A program made the translations under genes and the position numbers. The notes under the pieces were generated by a model. That model saw only the letters and a list, made by a program, of their open reading frames with translations, was not told the origin of the DNA and did no database searches. Of a stretch of DNA of 64,000 bases, positions 55,721-64,000 are shown piece after piece. Position 1 is the first letter of the stretch. Each line of letters opens with the position of its first letter. Where the stretch lies: positions 186,001 through 250,000 of the forward strand of contig NZ_LN651335.1 in NCBI RefSeq assembly GCF_000826145.2. The letters run 5' to 3'. This stretch comes from Sporosarcina koreensis. GTDB taxonomy: Bacteria; Bacillota; Bacilli; Bacillales_A; Planococcaceae.

Positions 55721-56146
55721 GTGGCTAAAAAAGTAATTAAACTTGTGAAACTGCAGATTCCTGCAGGGAAAGCAAACCCAGCACCGCCAGTTGGACCGGC
55801 GCTCGGTCAAGCGGGTGTGAACATCATGGGATTCTGTAAAGAATTCAATGCGCGTACATCTGACCAGGCAGGTTTGATCATTCCTGTTGAAATCACTGTA
55901 TTCGAAGATCGTTCATTTACATTCATCACAAAAACTCCGCCGGCAGCAGTTTTGCTGAAGGTTGCAGCTAACATCCAAAAAGGATCAGGCGAACCGAACA
56001 AATCGAAAGTTGCAAGCGTGAAGCGTGATCAGGTTAAAGAAATTGCTGAACAGAAAATGCAGGATTTGAACGCTGCGTCTGTTGAAGCGGCGATGGCAAT
56101 GGTTGAAGGTACTGCTCGCAGTATGGGAATCACGATCGAAGACTGA
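55721..56146 (+). CDS. rplK: 50S ribosomal protein L11
   Basis: A 141-residue L11 with [23 protein letters not shown] and the C-terminal rRNA-binding domain. GTG start at 55721 behind TTAAGGAGGTG. It forms the GTPase-associated centre with 23S rRNA and is the RelA/stringent-response contact. From here to rplL the codon use shifts toward A/T-ending codons, as in highly expressed genes. Confidence 0.97.
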   Translation: MAKKVIKLVKLQIPAGKANPAPPVGPALGQAGVNIMGFCKEFNARTSDQAGLIIPVEITVFEDRSFTFITKTPPAAVLLKVAANIQKGSGEPNKSKVASVKRDQVKEIAEQKMQDLNAASVEAAMAMVEGTARSMGITIED

Positions 56147-56217
56147 TCGTTTTTGCGCATCCATTGAACATTGTTACGGGGGTTGCGGTCGTTCGTAAGA
56201 ACACGCAACCCTTACTC

Positions 56218-56249
56218 GTGGGAGGACCATTCCGCTAAAACCACAATCG
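56218..56249 (+). promoter_or_regulatory. Candidate second L1 binding site upstream of rplA
   Basis: GTGGGAGGACC... CTAAAACCACA repeats the GTGG/CCAC motif of the rplK leader, just before the rplA ribosome binding site. An adjoining hairpin (GGGTTGCG / CGCAACCC) lies at 56179-56211. Confidence 0.45.
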
Positions 56250-56264
56250 AGGAGGAACTATCAG

Positions 56265-56963
56265 ATGGCTAAAAGAGGTAAAAAGTTCGTAGAAGCTGCG
56301 AAGCTTGTAGACCGCACAGCGGCATACGACCTGACTGAAGCGATTGAACTCGCTAAGAAAACAAGCACGACAAACTTCGATGCTACAGTTGAAGTGGCTT
56401 TCCGTCTCGGAATCGACACACGTAAAAACGACCAGCAGATCCGCGGAGCAGTCGTACTGCCGAACGGCACTGGTAAAACACAGCGCGTACTCGTTTTCGC
56501 AAAAGGCGAAAAACTGAAGGAAGCGGAAGCAGCAGGTGCTGACTATGTCGGCGATGCTGAATATATCGCGAAAATCCAGCAAGGATGGTTCGACTTCGAC
56601 GTGATCGTTGCGACACCTGACATGATGGGTGAAGTCGGTAAAATCGGACGCGTGCTCGGACCAAAAGGTCTCATGCCGAACCCGAAAACCGGCACAGTTA
56701 CATTCGATGTAACGAAAGCTGTCGAAGAGATCAAAGCAGGTAAAGTTGAATACCGTGCGGACAAAGCTGGGATCATCCACGCGCCGATCGGTAAAGTTTC
56801 GTTCGATAACGAGAAGCTTACAGAGAACTTCAACGCTGTCTTCGAAGTGATCCAGAAGGCGAAGCCGGCTGCAGCAAAAGGTACGTACATGAAGTCTGTT
56901 GTTGTGACGACGACTATGGGACCTGCTGTAAAGATCGATACTTCTTCAGTAACTGTAAAATAA
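56265..56963 (+). CDS. rplA: 50S ribosomal protein L1
   Basis: A 232-residue L1 with [26 protein letters not shown] and the C-terminal [12 protein letters not shown]. It forms the mobile L1 stalk that moves deacylated tRNA out of the E-site and often represses its own operon. Starts behind GAGGAGGAAC. Confidence 0.97.
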   Translation: MAKRGKKFVEAAKLVDRTAAYDLTEAIELAKKTSTTNFDATVEVAFRLGIDTRKNDQQIRGAVVLPNGTGKTQRVLVFAKGEKLKEAEAAGADYVGDAEYIAKIQQGWFDFDVIVATPDMMGEVGKIGRVLGPKGLMPNPKTGTVTFDVTKAVEEIKAGKVEYRADKAGIIHAPIGKVSFDNEKLTENFNAVFEVIQKAKPAAAKGTYMKSVVVTTTMGPAVKIDTSSVTVK

Positions 56964-56967
56964 TCAG

Positions 56968-56996
56968 TTGACAGATGCCCTGCCGTTTGGTAGGAT
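56968..56996 (+). promoter_or_regulatory. Promoter of the rplJ-rplL unit
   Basis: TTGACA (56968-56973), 17 bases, TAGGAT (56991-56996), immediately after rplA. Confidence 0.72.
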
Positions 56997-57009
56997 AACG
57001 TTTGTTACA

Positions 57010-57145
57010 ATATACGATTTGTACCGCAGACAGCAGGGGCGCCAGCGCTTAATCATCCTGCCGAGGGACAAGACGCTCTTTTTCGAAATGAAAAGATGAC
57101 GACTTTCCAGCCCTCCGTCTGTTTAACAGATCGGAGGGCTTTTTA
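57010..57145 (+). ncRNA. Ribosomal protein L10 leader with terminator
   Basis: The leader contains the L10-leader core ACCGCAGACAGCAGGGGC ... CTTAATCATCCTGCCGAGG, then an AGCCCTCCGTCTG / CAGATCGGAGGGCT terminator with T-run (57109-57145). In Firmicutes this structure binds L10(L12)4 and ends transcription when free L10 is in excess. Confidence 0.88.
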
Positions 57146-57189
57146 TGCATATGGTATGAATGCCCCTATACTAAACAGGAGGTGTCAAG

Positions 57190-57690
57190 ATGAGCACAGT
57201 ATTAGAAGCAAAAAAAGCGGTTGTAAGTGAAATCGCGGACAAAATGAAAGCTTCTGCTTCCATGGTCGTCGTTGACTACCGCGGTCTTAACGTTGCGCAG
57301 GCAACTGAACTGCGTAAGCAACTTCGTGAAGCAGGCGTGGAGTTCAAAGTCTACAAAAACTCAATGGCCCGCCGCGCTGCTGAAGAGTCAGGCCTTGAAG
57401 GTCTGAACGAACATCTTACAGGCCCTAACGCAATCGCGTTCTCGACTGAAGATGTCATCGCGCCAGCACGCGTACTCAACAACTTCGCAAAAGATAACGA
57501 AGCTCTGGAGATCAAAGCAGGTGTCATCGAAGGCTCGATCGCTTCTGTTGAAGAAGTGAAAGCATTGGCGACTCTTCCTTCACGCGAAGGACTTCTCTCC
57601 ATGCTCCTCAGCGTACTGCAGGCACCGATGCGCAACTTCGCATTGGTTACCAAAGCGGTTGCCGAATCGAAAGAAGAACAAGGCGCATAA
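57190..57690 (+). CDS. rplJ: 50S ribosomal protein L10
   Basis: A 166-residue L10: the rRNA-binding N-terminal domain ([32 protein letters not shown]) and a C-terminal helix that carries L7/L12 dimers. Starts behind CAGGAGGTG, downstream of its leader terminator. Confidence 0.97.
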   Translation: MSTVLEAKKAVVSEIADKMKASASMVVVDYRGLNVAQATELRKQLREAGVEFKVYKNSMARRAAEESGLEGLNEHLTGPNAIAFSTEDVIAPARVLNNFAKDNEALEIKAGVIEGSIASVEEVKALATLPSREGLLSMLLSVLQAPMRNFALVTKAVAESKEEQGA

Positions 57691-57752
57691 TTCTGCGGCC
57701 TGACAAAATCACGGGATAGCCCGTAAAAACACATCCATTAGGAGGAACTATA

Positions 57753-58118
57753 ATGACTAACGCGCAAATCTTAGACGCTATCAAAGAAATGTCTGTTCTT
57801 GAACTTAACGACCTTGTAAAAGCAATCGAAGAAGAATTCGGCGTAACTGCTGCAGCTCCTGTTGCTGCTGGCGCAGGCGCTGGTGCTGGAGAAGCAGCTG
57901 CTGAGCAGACTGAATTCGACGTAATTCTTGCTGGCGCTGGAGACCAGAAAATCAAAGTCATCAAAGTCGTTCGCGAAATCACAGGCCTTGGCTTGAAAGA
58001 AGCGAAAGAAGTTGTTGATAACGCTCCGAAGCCGATCAAAGAAGGCGTTGACCAGGCAGAAGCTGACGAACTCAAAGCTAAACTTGAAGAAGTCGGTGCT
58101 TCTGTAGAAGTTAAGTAA
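57753..58118 (+). CDS. rplL: 50S ribosomal protein L7/L12
   Basis: A 121-residue stalk protein: N-terminal dimerisation helices, an Ala/Gly-rich hinge ([17 protein letters not shown]), and the C-terminal factor-binding domain ([22 protein letters not shown]). Starts behind AGGAGGAAC. Confidence 0.97.
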   Translation: MTNAQILDAIKEMSVLELNDLVKAIEEEFGVTAAAPVAAGAGAGAGEAAAEQTEFDVILAGAGDQKIKVIKVVREITGLGLKEAKEVVDNAPKPIKEGVDQAEADELKAKLEEVGASVEVK

Positions 58119-58129
58119 TAGCCGGATTG

Positions 58130-58173
58130 CGGAGAAAGGCTCGTCTTTGTGACGGGCTTTTCTCCGTTTTTTT
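58130..58173 (+). terminator. Terminator after rplL
   Basis: GGAGAAAGGCTCGTC pairs with GACGGGCTTTTCTCC and is followed by GTTTTTTT. Confidence 0.92.
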
Positions 58174-58209
58174 ATACAATAAATCAGGCGGAGGAGGTCT
58201 GGGCGGAAG

Positions 58210-58812
58210 ATGGCGGATCACTACTATACAAAAAATCCCGATGTCAAAAGCCAGCCCCGTCACTGGAGCACCGTACTGCGAGGGCGGAACTTCGCGTTCG
58301 CGACAGATGCAGGGGTATTCAGTAAGGGAGATATCGACTTCGGTTCCAAGCTGCTGATCGAAACGTTTCAGGTGCCCGGAACAGATGGGGATGTGCTCGA
58401 TGTCGGATGCGGGTACGGGCCTGTAGGGCTGGCGGTCGCGTCACTGCTTCCCGAGCGGACGGTGCAAATGGTCGATGTGAATGAGCGGGCTTTGAGACTG
58501 GCCGAGACTAATGCGGAAAAGAATGCGATCGGAAATGTGGAAATCTTTTCGAGCGATGCGCTTGACCAAGTGACTGCCGGAGGATTTGCGGCAGTATTGA
58601 CCAATCCGCCGATACGGGCTGGAAAAGAGACGGTCTTCAAAATTTATCGGCAGGCATATGACCGTTTGGCATCAGGAGGGGAACTGTGGGTTGTCATTCA
58701 GAAGAAACAGGGGGCGCCTTCCACGGAAGCGGAACTCAAGAAACTGTTTGGCAATGCAGAGATTGCGGCAAAAAGCAAGGGGTATTACATTTTCAAGTCG
58801 AAAAAACATTGA
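58210..58812 (+). CDS. Class I SAM-dependent methyltransferase, RsmC-like (YbxB family)
   Basis: A 200-residue Rossmann methyltransferase with the SAM loop VLDVGCGYGPVGLAVA and the NPPIRAGK motif typical of guanine-N2 rRNA methyltransferases. The likely target is 16S rRNA, not proven. Located between rplL and rpoB as in B. subtilis (ybxB). A GGAGG site precedes the ATG at 58210. Confidence 0.9.
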   Translation: MADHYYTKNPDVKSQPRHWSTVLRGRNFAFATDAGVFSKGDIDFGSKLLIETFQVPGTDGDVLDVGCGYGPVGLAVASLLPERTVQMVDVNERALRLAETNAEKNAIGNVEIFSSDALDQVTAGGFAAVLTNPPIRAGKETVFKIYRQAYDRLASGGELWVVIQKKQGAPSTEAELKKLFGNAEIAAKSKGYYIFKSKKH

Positions 58813-59126
58813 CGGTGGATGGGCCTTGTGGTAGCATTATAAAATGCAACAATAAATATACTGCATTCGTATGCCTATTTATACACATTGCATAAGCAAT
58901 GGAAATCTTAGGTATACTGACGTTGGATAAAAGATTGGTAAATCGAAAATGAGCTCTAGCCGGAACTCGTTTTCTTTTTGTTTTTTCGATATCATACACT
59001 ATTTTTGTGATTTCGGAAAGACTTATTATGGGCTGTTTGGGCAGCATGGCGTGATTTTTGTGCCGGCTCGGAAGGATCATGCATGCCGAAATGGGCTCTA
59101 TTATTGTCTTATGAGGGGTGAAAGAG
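58813..59126 (+). promoter_or_regulatory. rpoB leader region: promoters and a terminator-like hairpin
   Basis: These 314 bases hold no gene. TTGACG-17-TAGCAT (58809-58837) overlaps the end of the methyltransferase gene. A second -10-like TATACT (58913-58918) has only a loosely spaced TTGCAT 19 bases before it. Then GAAAATGAG and CTCGTTTTC (58945-58974) form a hairpin followed by TTTTTGTTTTTT, about 140 bases before rpoB, which looks like an attenuator or terminator. The remainder is AT-rich leader. Confidence 0.55.
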
Positions 59127-62100
59127 TTGACAGGTCACTTAGTTCAGTACGGTCAACACCGTCAGCGCAGAAGTTTCGCGAGAATCAGCGAAGTACTCGA
59201 TCTGCCGAATTTGATTGAAATCCAGACGGCATCTTATGAATGGTTTTTGGAAGAGGGCCTCAGGGAAATGTTCCACGACATCTCCCCGATCCAGGACTTC
59301 ACCGGAAATCTTTCATTGGAATTCGTCGATTATCAGCTAGGCGAGCCTAAATATCCTGTGGACGAATCGAAAGAGCGCGATGTGACATTCGCCGCGCCGC
59401 TTCGTGTAAAAGTGCGGCTGCACAATAAAGAGACGGAAGATGTGAAAGAACAGGATGTCTTCATGGGAGACTTCCCGCTCATGACCGAAAACGGAACGTT
59501 CGTCATCAATGGTGCCGAGCGCGTCATCGTTTCCCAGCTCGTCCGCTCACCGAGTGTATATTTCAATGACAAGACAGATAAGAACGGCAAGCGCGGATTC
59601 GGGGCGACTGTCATTCCGAACCGCGGTGCATGGCTTGAATACGAAACAGACGCAAAAGACATCGTTCACGTGCGGATCGACCGTACGCGGAAATTGCCGA
59701 TCACTGTTTTGATGAGAGCGCTTGGTTTCTCAAGTGACCAGGAAATCATCGACCTGATCGGTGACAACGAATACCTCCGAAACTCTCTTGAAAAAGATAA
59801 CACGGAAAACTCCGAAAAAGCATTGCTCGAAATTTACGAACGCCTCCGTCCAGGAGAACCGCCGACATTGGAAAGCGCGAAGAATCTCCTCTTCTCACGC
59901 TTCTTCGATGCGAAGCGATATGACCTGGCGAATGTCGGACGTTACAAGATGAACAAGAAACTCCACCTGCAGAACCGTCTGTTCAACCAGACGATCGCAG
60001 AAACGCTGGTCGACCCTGAAACCGGCGAGATCCTGATCGAAAAAGGCCAGCTGATCGACCGCCGTACGCTTGATAAGCTGCTCCCTCATTTCGAAAACGG
60101 TTTGGGCATGGTGGAACTGTCACAGGCAGGCGGTGTATTGGATGAGCCAATCCGGATCCAGTCCGTCAAGATCTATGCACCAAAAGGTGAAGAAGGCCAG
60201 ATCATCAACGTAATTTCCAACGGGTCCATCGATGATTCCATCAAACATGTCACACCTGCGGATATTATCGCTTCTGTCAGCTTCTTCTTCAACTTGCTCC
60301 ATGGTGTCGGTACAACAGATGATATCGACCATTTGGGGAACCGCCGCCTCCGTTCAGTCGGTGAACTGCTGCAGAACCAATTCCGCATCGGTTTGTCGCG
60401 GATGGAACGTGTCGTCAAAGAACGGATGTCGATCAACGACACCCAGTCGATCGTCCCTCAGCAGCTCATCAATATCAGACCGGTCATCGCGTCCATCAAA
60501 GAGTTCTTCGGCAGTTCCCAGCTGTCCCAGTTCATGGACCAGACGAACCCGCTTGCGGAACTTACGCATAAGCGCCGTCTGTCAGCACTCGGACCGGGCG
60601 GACTGACACGTGAACGTGCCGGCATGGAAGTCCGGGACGTCCACTACTCGCACTACGGCCGCATGTGTCCGATCGAAACGCCGGAAGGTCCGAACATCGG
60701 GCTGATCAACTCCTTGTCCACCTTTGCGAAGGTCAACAAGTTCGGCTTCATCGAAACACCTTACCGGAAAGTCGACCCGGATACAGGACGTGTCACGGAA
60801 CGCATCGACTATCTGACTGCAGATCTCGAGGACAACTACGTAGTTGCGCAGGCAAATGCGCCGCTCAACGATGACGGCACCTTCGTGAACGAAGAAGTTG
60901 TCGGCCGTTTCCAAGGGGACAACACGGTGTTCAAACGCGAACAGATCGACTACATGGACGTATCGCCGAAACAAGTTGTTTCCGCAGCGACAGCATGTAT
61001 TCCGTTCCTTGAAAACGATGACTCCAACCGTGCCCTCATGGGAGCGAACATGCAGCGGCAGGCGGTGCCTCTCCTTAACCCGAAAGCACCGTTCGTCGGA
61101 ACTGGTATGGAGCACGTATCTGCACGTGACTCAGGTGCAGCCGTCGTATCCCGCTATGAAGGGGTCGTCGAGCACGTGGAAGCGAAAGAGATCCGCGTCC
61201 GCCGCATCAGTGTCGTGGAAGGCAAGGAAGTCAAGGGTGACCTTGATGTCTACCGTCTGTCCAACTTCATCCGTTCGAACCAGGGGACATGCTACAATCA
61301 GCGCCCGATCGTCCGTGTCGGCGACCGTGTATCCAAAAAGGATATCCTCGCAGACGGACCATCCATGGAGAATGGTGAAATGGCACTCGGTCAGAATATC
61401 CTGATCGCCTTCATGACTTGGGACGGCTATAACTACGAGGATGCGATCATCATGAGCGAACGTCTTGTGAAAGACGATGTATTCACATCCGTCCATATCG
61501 AGGAATACGAATCGGATGCACGTGATACGAAACTCGGACCGGAAGAGATCACCCGCGACATTCCGAATATCGGTGAAGATGCACTGCGCAACCTGGATGA
61601 CCGCGGAATTATCCGTATCGGTGCAGAAGTGCACGACGGCGACATCCTTGTCGGGAAAGTGACACCGAAAGGGGTTACTGAACTGACAGCCGAAGAACGG
61701 CTCCTGCATGCGATCTTCGGGGAAAAAGCCCGTGAAGTGCGTGATACGTCGTTACGCGTACCGCACGGCGCAGGCGGAATTGTCCTTGACGTAAAGGTGT
61801 TCAACCGCGAAGACGGCGACGAGCTTGCACCGGGCGTCAACCAGCTGGTGCGCGTCTATATCGTGCAGAAGCGGAAGATCTCGGTCGGAGATAAGATGGC
61901 GGGACGTCACGGTAACAAAGGTGTCATCTCCCGCATCCTCCCTGAATCGGATATGCCGTTCATGCCGGATGGTACTCCGGTGGATGTCATGCTTAACCCG
62001 CTCGGCGTGCCATCACGGATGAACATCGGACAGGTTCTGGAAATGCACCTTGGTATGGCGAGCCGTTCACTTGGTGTGCATATGGCTTCGCCGGTATTCG

Positions 62101-62660
62101 ACGGTGCGAACGAAGAAGATGTCTGGGATACGATGGAAGAGGCAGGTATGGACCGTGACGGGAAAACCGTTCTCTATGACGGCCGTTCCGGAGAAGCATT
62201 CGACAACCGTGTGTCTGTCGGTATCATGTATATGATCAAACTCGCACACATGGTCGATGATAAGCTCCATGCCCGTTCCACAGGGCCATACTCACTCGTC
62301 ACACAGCAGCCGCTCGGCGGGAAAGCGCAGTTCGGCGGACAGCGTTTCGGGGAGATGGAAGTGTGGGCGCTTGAAGCCTATGGTGCTGCTTATACACTCC
62401 AGGAAATCCTGACAGTGAAGTCGGATGACGTCGTCGGACGTGTGAAAACATACGAAGCGATCGTCAAGGGTGACAGCGTGCCGCAGCCGGGCGTACCGGA
62501 ATCCTTTAAAGTTCTCATCAAAGAACTGCAGAGCCTTGGATTGGATGTCAAAATGCTTTCGGAAGACTTCCAGGAAATCGAATTGCGAGATCTGGAAGAC
62601 GATGACGATATGCAGCCGACAGACGCATTGAACCTCATGAAAGAAGACCAGCCTGTCTGA
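59127..62660 (+). CDS. rpoB: DNA-directed RNA polymerase subunit beta
   Basis: A 1177-residue beta subunit, collinear with B. subtilis RpoB. The rifampicin region (about residues 460-495) reads [30 protein letters not shown] in pieces identical to the sensitive wild type. The start is TTG 59127 (LTGHLVQYG) with GAGGGGTGA upstream, matching the B. subtilis N-terminus; GTG 59118 lies within that site. The C-terminal acidic tail is shorter than in B. subtilis. Confidence 0.97.
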   Translation: MTGHLVQYGQHRQRRSFARISEVLDLPNLIEIQTASYEWFLEEGLREMFHDISPIQDFTGNLSLEFVDYQLGEPKYPVDESKERDVTFAAPLRVKVRLHNKETEDVKEQDVFMGDFPLMTENGTFVINGAERVIVSQLVRSPSVYFNDKTDKNGKRGFGATVIPNRGAWLEYETDAKDIVHVRIDRTRKLPITVLMRALGFSSDQEIIDLIGDNEYLRNSLEKDNTENSEKALLEIYERLRPGEPPTLESAKNLLFSRFFDAKRYDLANVGRYKMNKKLHLQNRLFNQTIAETLVDPETGEILIEKGQLIDRRTLDKLLPHFENGLGMVELSQAGGVLDEPIRIQSVKIYAPKGEEGQIINVISNGSIDDSIKHVTPADIIASVSFFFNLLHGVGTTDDIDHLGNRRLRSVGELLQNQFRIGLSRMERVVKERMSINDTQSIVPQQLINIRPVIASIKEFFGSSQLSQFMDQTNPLAELTHKRRLSALGPGGLTRERAGMEVRDVHYSHYGRMCPIETPEGPNIGLINSLSTFAKVNKFGFIETPYRKVDPDTGRVTERIDYLTADLEDNYVVAQANAPLNDDGTFVNEEVVGRFQGDNTVFKREQIDYMDVSPKQVVSAATACIPFLENDDSNRALMGANMQRQAVPLLNPKAPFVGTGMEHVSARDSGAAVVSRYEGVVEHVEAKEIRVRRISVVEGKEVKGDLDVYRLSNFIRSNQGTCYNQRPIVRVGDRVSKKDILADGPSMENGEMALGQNILIAFMTWDGYNYEDAIIMSERLVKDDVFTSVHIEEYESDARDTKLGPEEITRDIPNIGEDALRNLDDRGIIRIGAEVHDGDILVGKVTPKGVTELTAEERLLHAIFGEKAREVRDTSLRVPHGAGGIVLDVKVFNREDGDELAPGVNQLVRVYIVQKRKISVGDKMAGRHGNKGVISRILPESDMPFMPDGTPVDVMLNPLGVPSRMNIGQVLEMHLGMASRSLGVHMASPVFDGANEEDVWDTMEEAGMDRDGKTVLYDGRSGEAFDNRVSVGIMYMIKLAHMVDDKLHARSTGPYSLVTQQPLGGKAQFGGQRFGEMEVWALEAYGAAYTLQEILTVKSDDVVGRVKTYEAIVKGDSVPQPGVPESFKVLIKELQSLGLDVKMLSEDFQEIELRDLEDDDDMQPTDALNLMKEDQPV

Positions 62661-62681
62661 AACCGTCAGGCGTAACCAATA

Positions 62682-62709
62682 AAAAAACGGGGGCACTGTC
62701 CCCCTTTTT
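62682..62709 (+). terminator. Terminator-like hairpin between rpoB and rpoC
   Basis: AAAAACGGGGG, a 6-base loop and CCCCCTTTTT make a perfect short hairpin, 22 bases after rpoB. As rpoC follows 55 bases later with no clear promoter, it probably gives only partial termination or marks an mRNA processing point. Confidence 0.6.
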
Positions 62710-62748
62710 GTGATGAACACAGGGCCAGCAAGGCAGCGACTAGACTAG

Positions 62749-64000
<1,252 letters not shown>

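Overview
The window is chromosomal DNA from a Gram-positive bacterium of the order Bacillales, most likely a GC-rich member of the Planococcaceae (family-level inference). The evidence is the B. subtilis-like gene order ctsR-mcsA-mcsB-clpC-radA-yacL-ispD-ispF-gltX-cysE-cysS-mrnC-rlmB-yacP-sigH-rpmG-secE-nusG-rplK-rplA-rplJ-rplL-(methyltransferase)-rpoB-rpoC, strong AGGAGG-type ribosome binding sites, Firmicutes RNA regulators (T-box, S-box, TPP riboswitch, L10 leader), a bacillithiol-linked YtxJ protein, a CotD-type spore coat protein and sigH. I saw no rRNA or tRNA genes, insertion sequences, prophage genes or CRISPR arrays.

Left part (1-13.9 kb): the end of a trp operon (trpB-trpA) and a DUF4003 gene; a cytoplasmic murein-peptide recycling pair (LD-carboxypeptidase and NlpC/P60 peptidase) with an acyl-CoA thioesterase; a minus-strand group with a 30-residue membrane peptide, mscL, an alkyltransferase-like protein and a PAP2 phosphatase; ytxJ; a FabG-type reductase; the membrane-fluidity locus des-desK-desR with two perfect palindromes in front of des; then D-serine dehydratase, a DDAH-family hydrolase and a histidine-phosphatase-like protein that lacks the Arg of its RHG motif. 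A 20-bp tandem repeat array follows (13984-14123).

Middle part (14-39 kb): a TPP-riboswitch thiamine salvage operon on the minus strand (tenA-thiM-thiD-thiE-thiW); a fibronectin-like protein of unknown role; WrbA; a SulP transporter with a universal stress protein; a two-component system; HtrA with a palindrome between its predicted -35 and -10; aldehyde dehydrogenase with its DUF779 partner; a DCC thioredoxin-like protein; CotD; a SAM-riboswitch methionine operon (yitJ-metH); bioY behind a BirA-like operator; a TDT-family transporter followed by a large membrane protein of unknown function; and a GNAT acetyltransferase.

Right part (39-64 kb): the protein-quality-control operon ctsR-mcsA-mcsB-clpC with CtsR boxes before ctsR and again before clpC; radA followed directly by yacL, with disA absent from its usual place; isoprenoid genes ispD/ispF; gltX; a Cys T-box in front of cysE-cysS-mrnC-rlmB-yacP; sigH; then the secretion, transcription and ribosomal block. 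rplK and rplA share a repeated leader motif that may be the L1 autoregulation site, rplJ-rplL has an L10 leader with terminator, and rpoB-rpoC follow a 314-base leader with a terminator-like hairpin. rpoC runs off the right edge.

No single new multi-gene system stands out. The best leads are the 20-bp tandem array, the palindromes at des and htrA, the unknown 562-residue membrane protein, the histidine-phosphatase-like protein with Asn in place of the motif Arg, and possible attenuators at nusG and rpoB.
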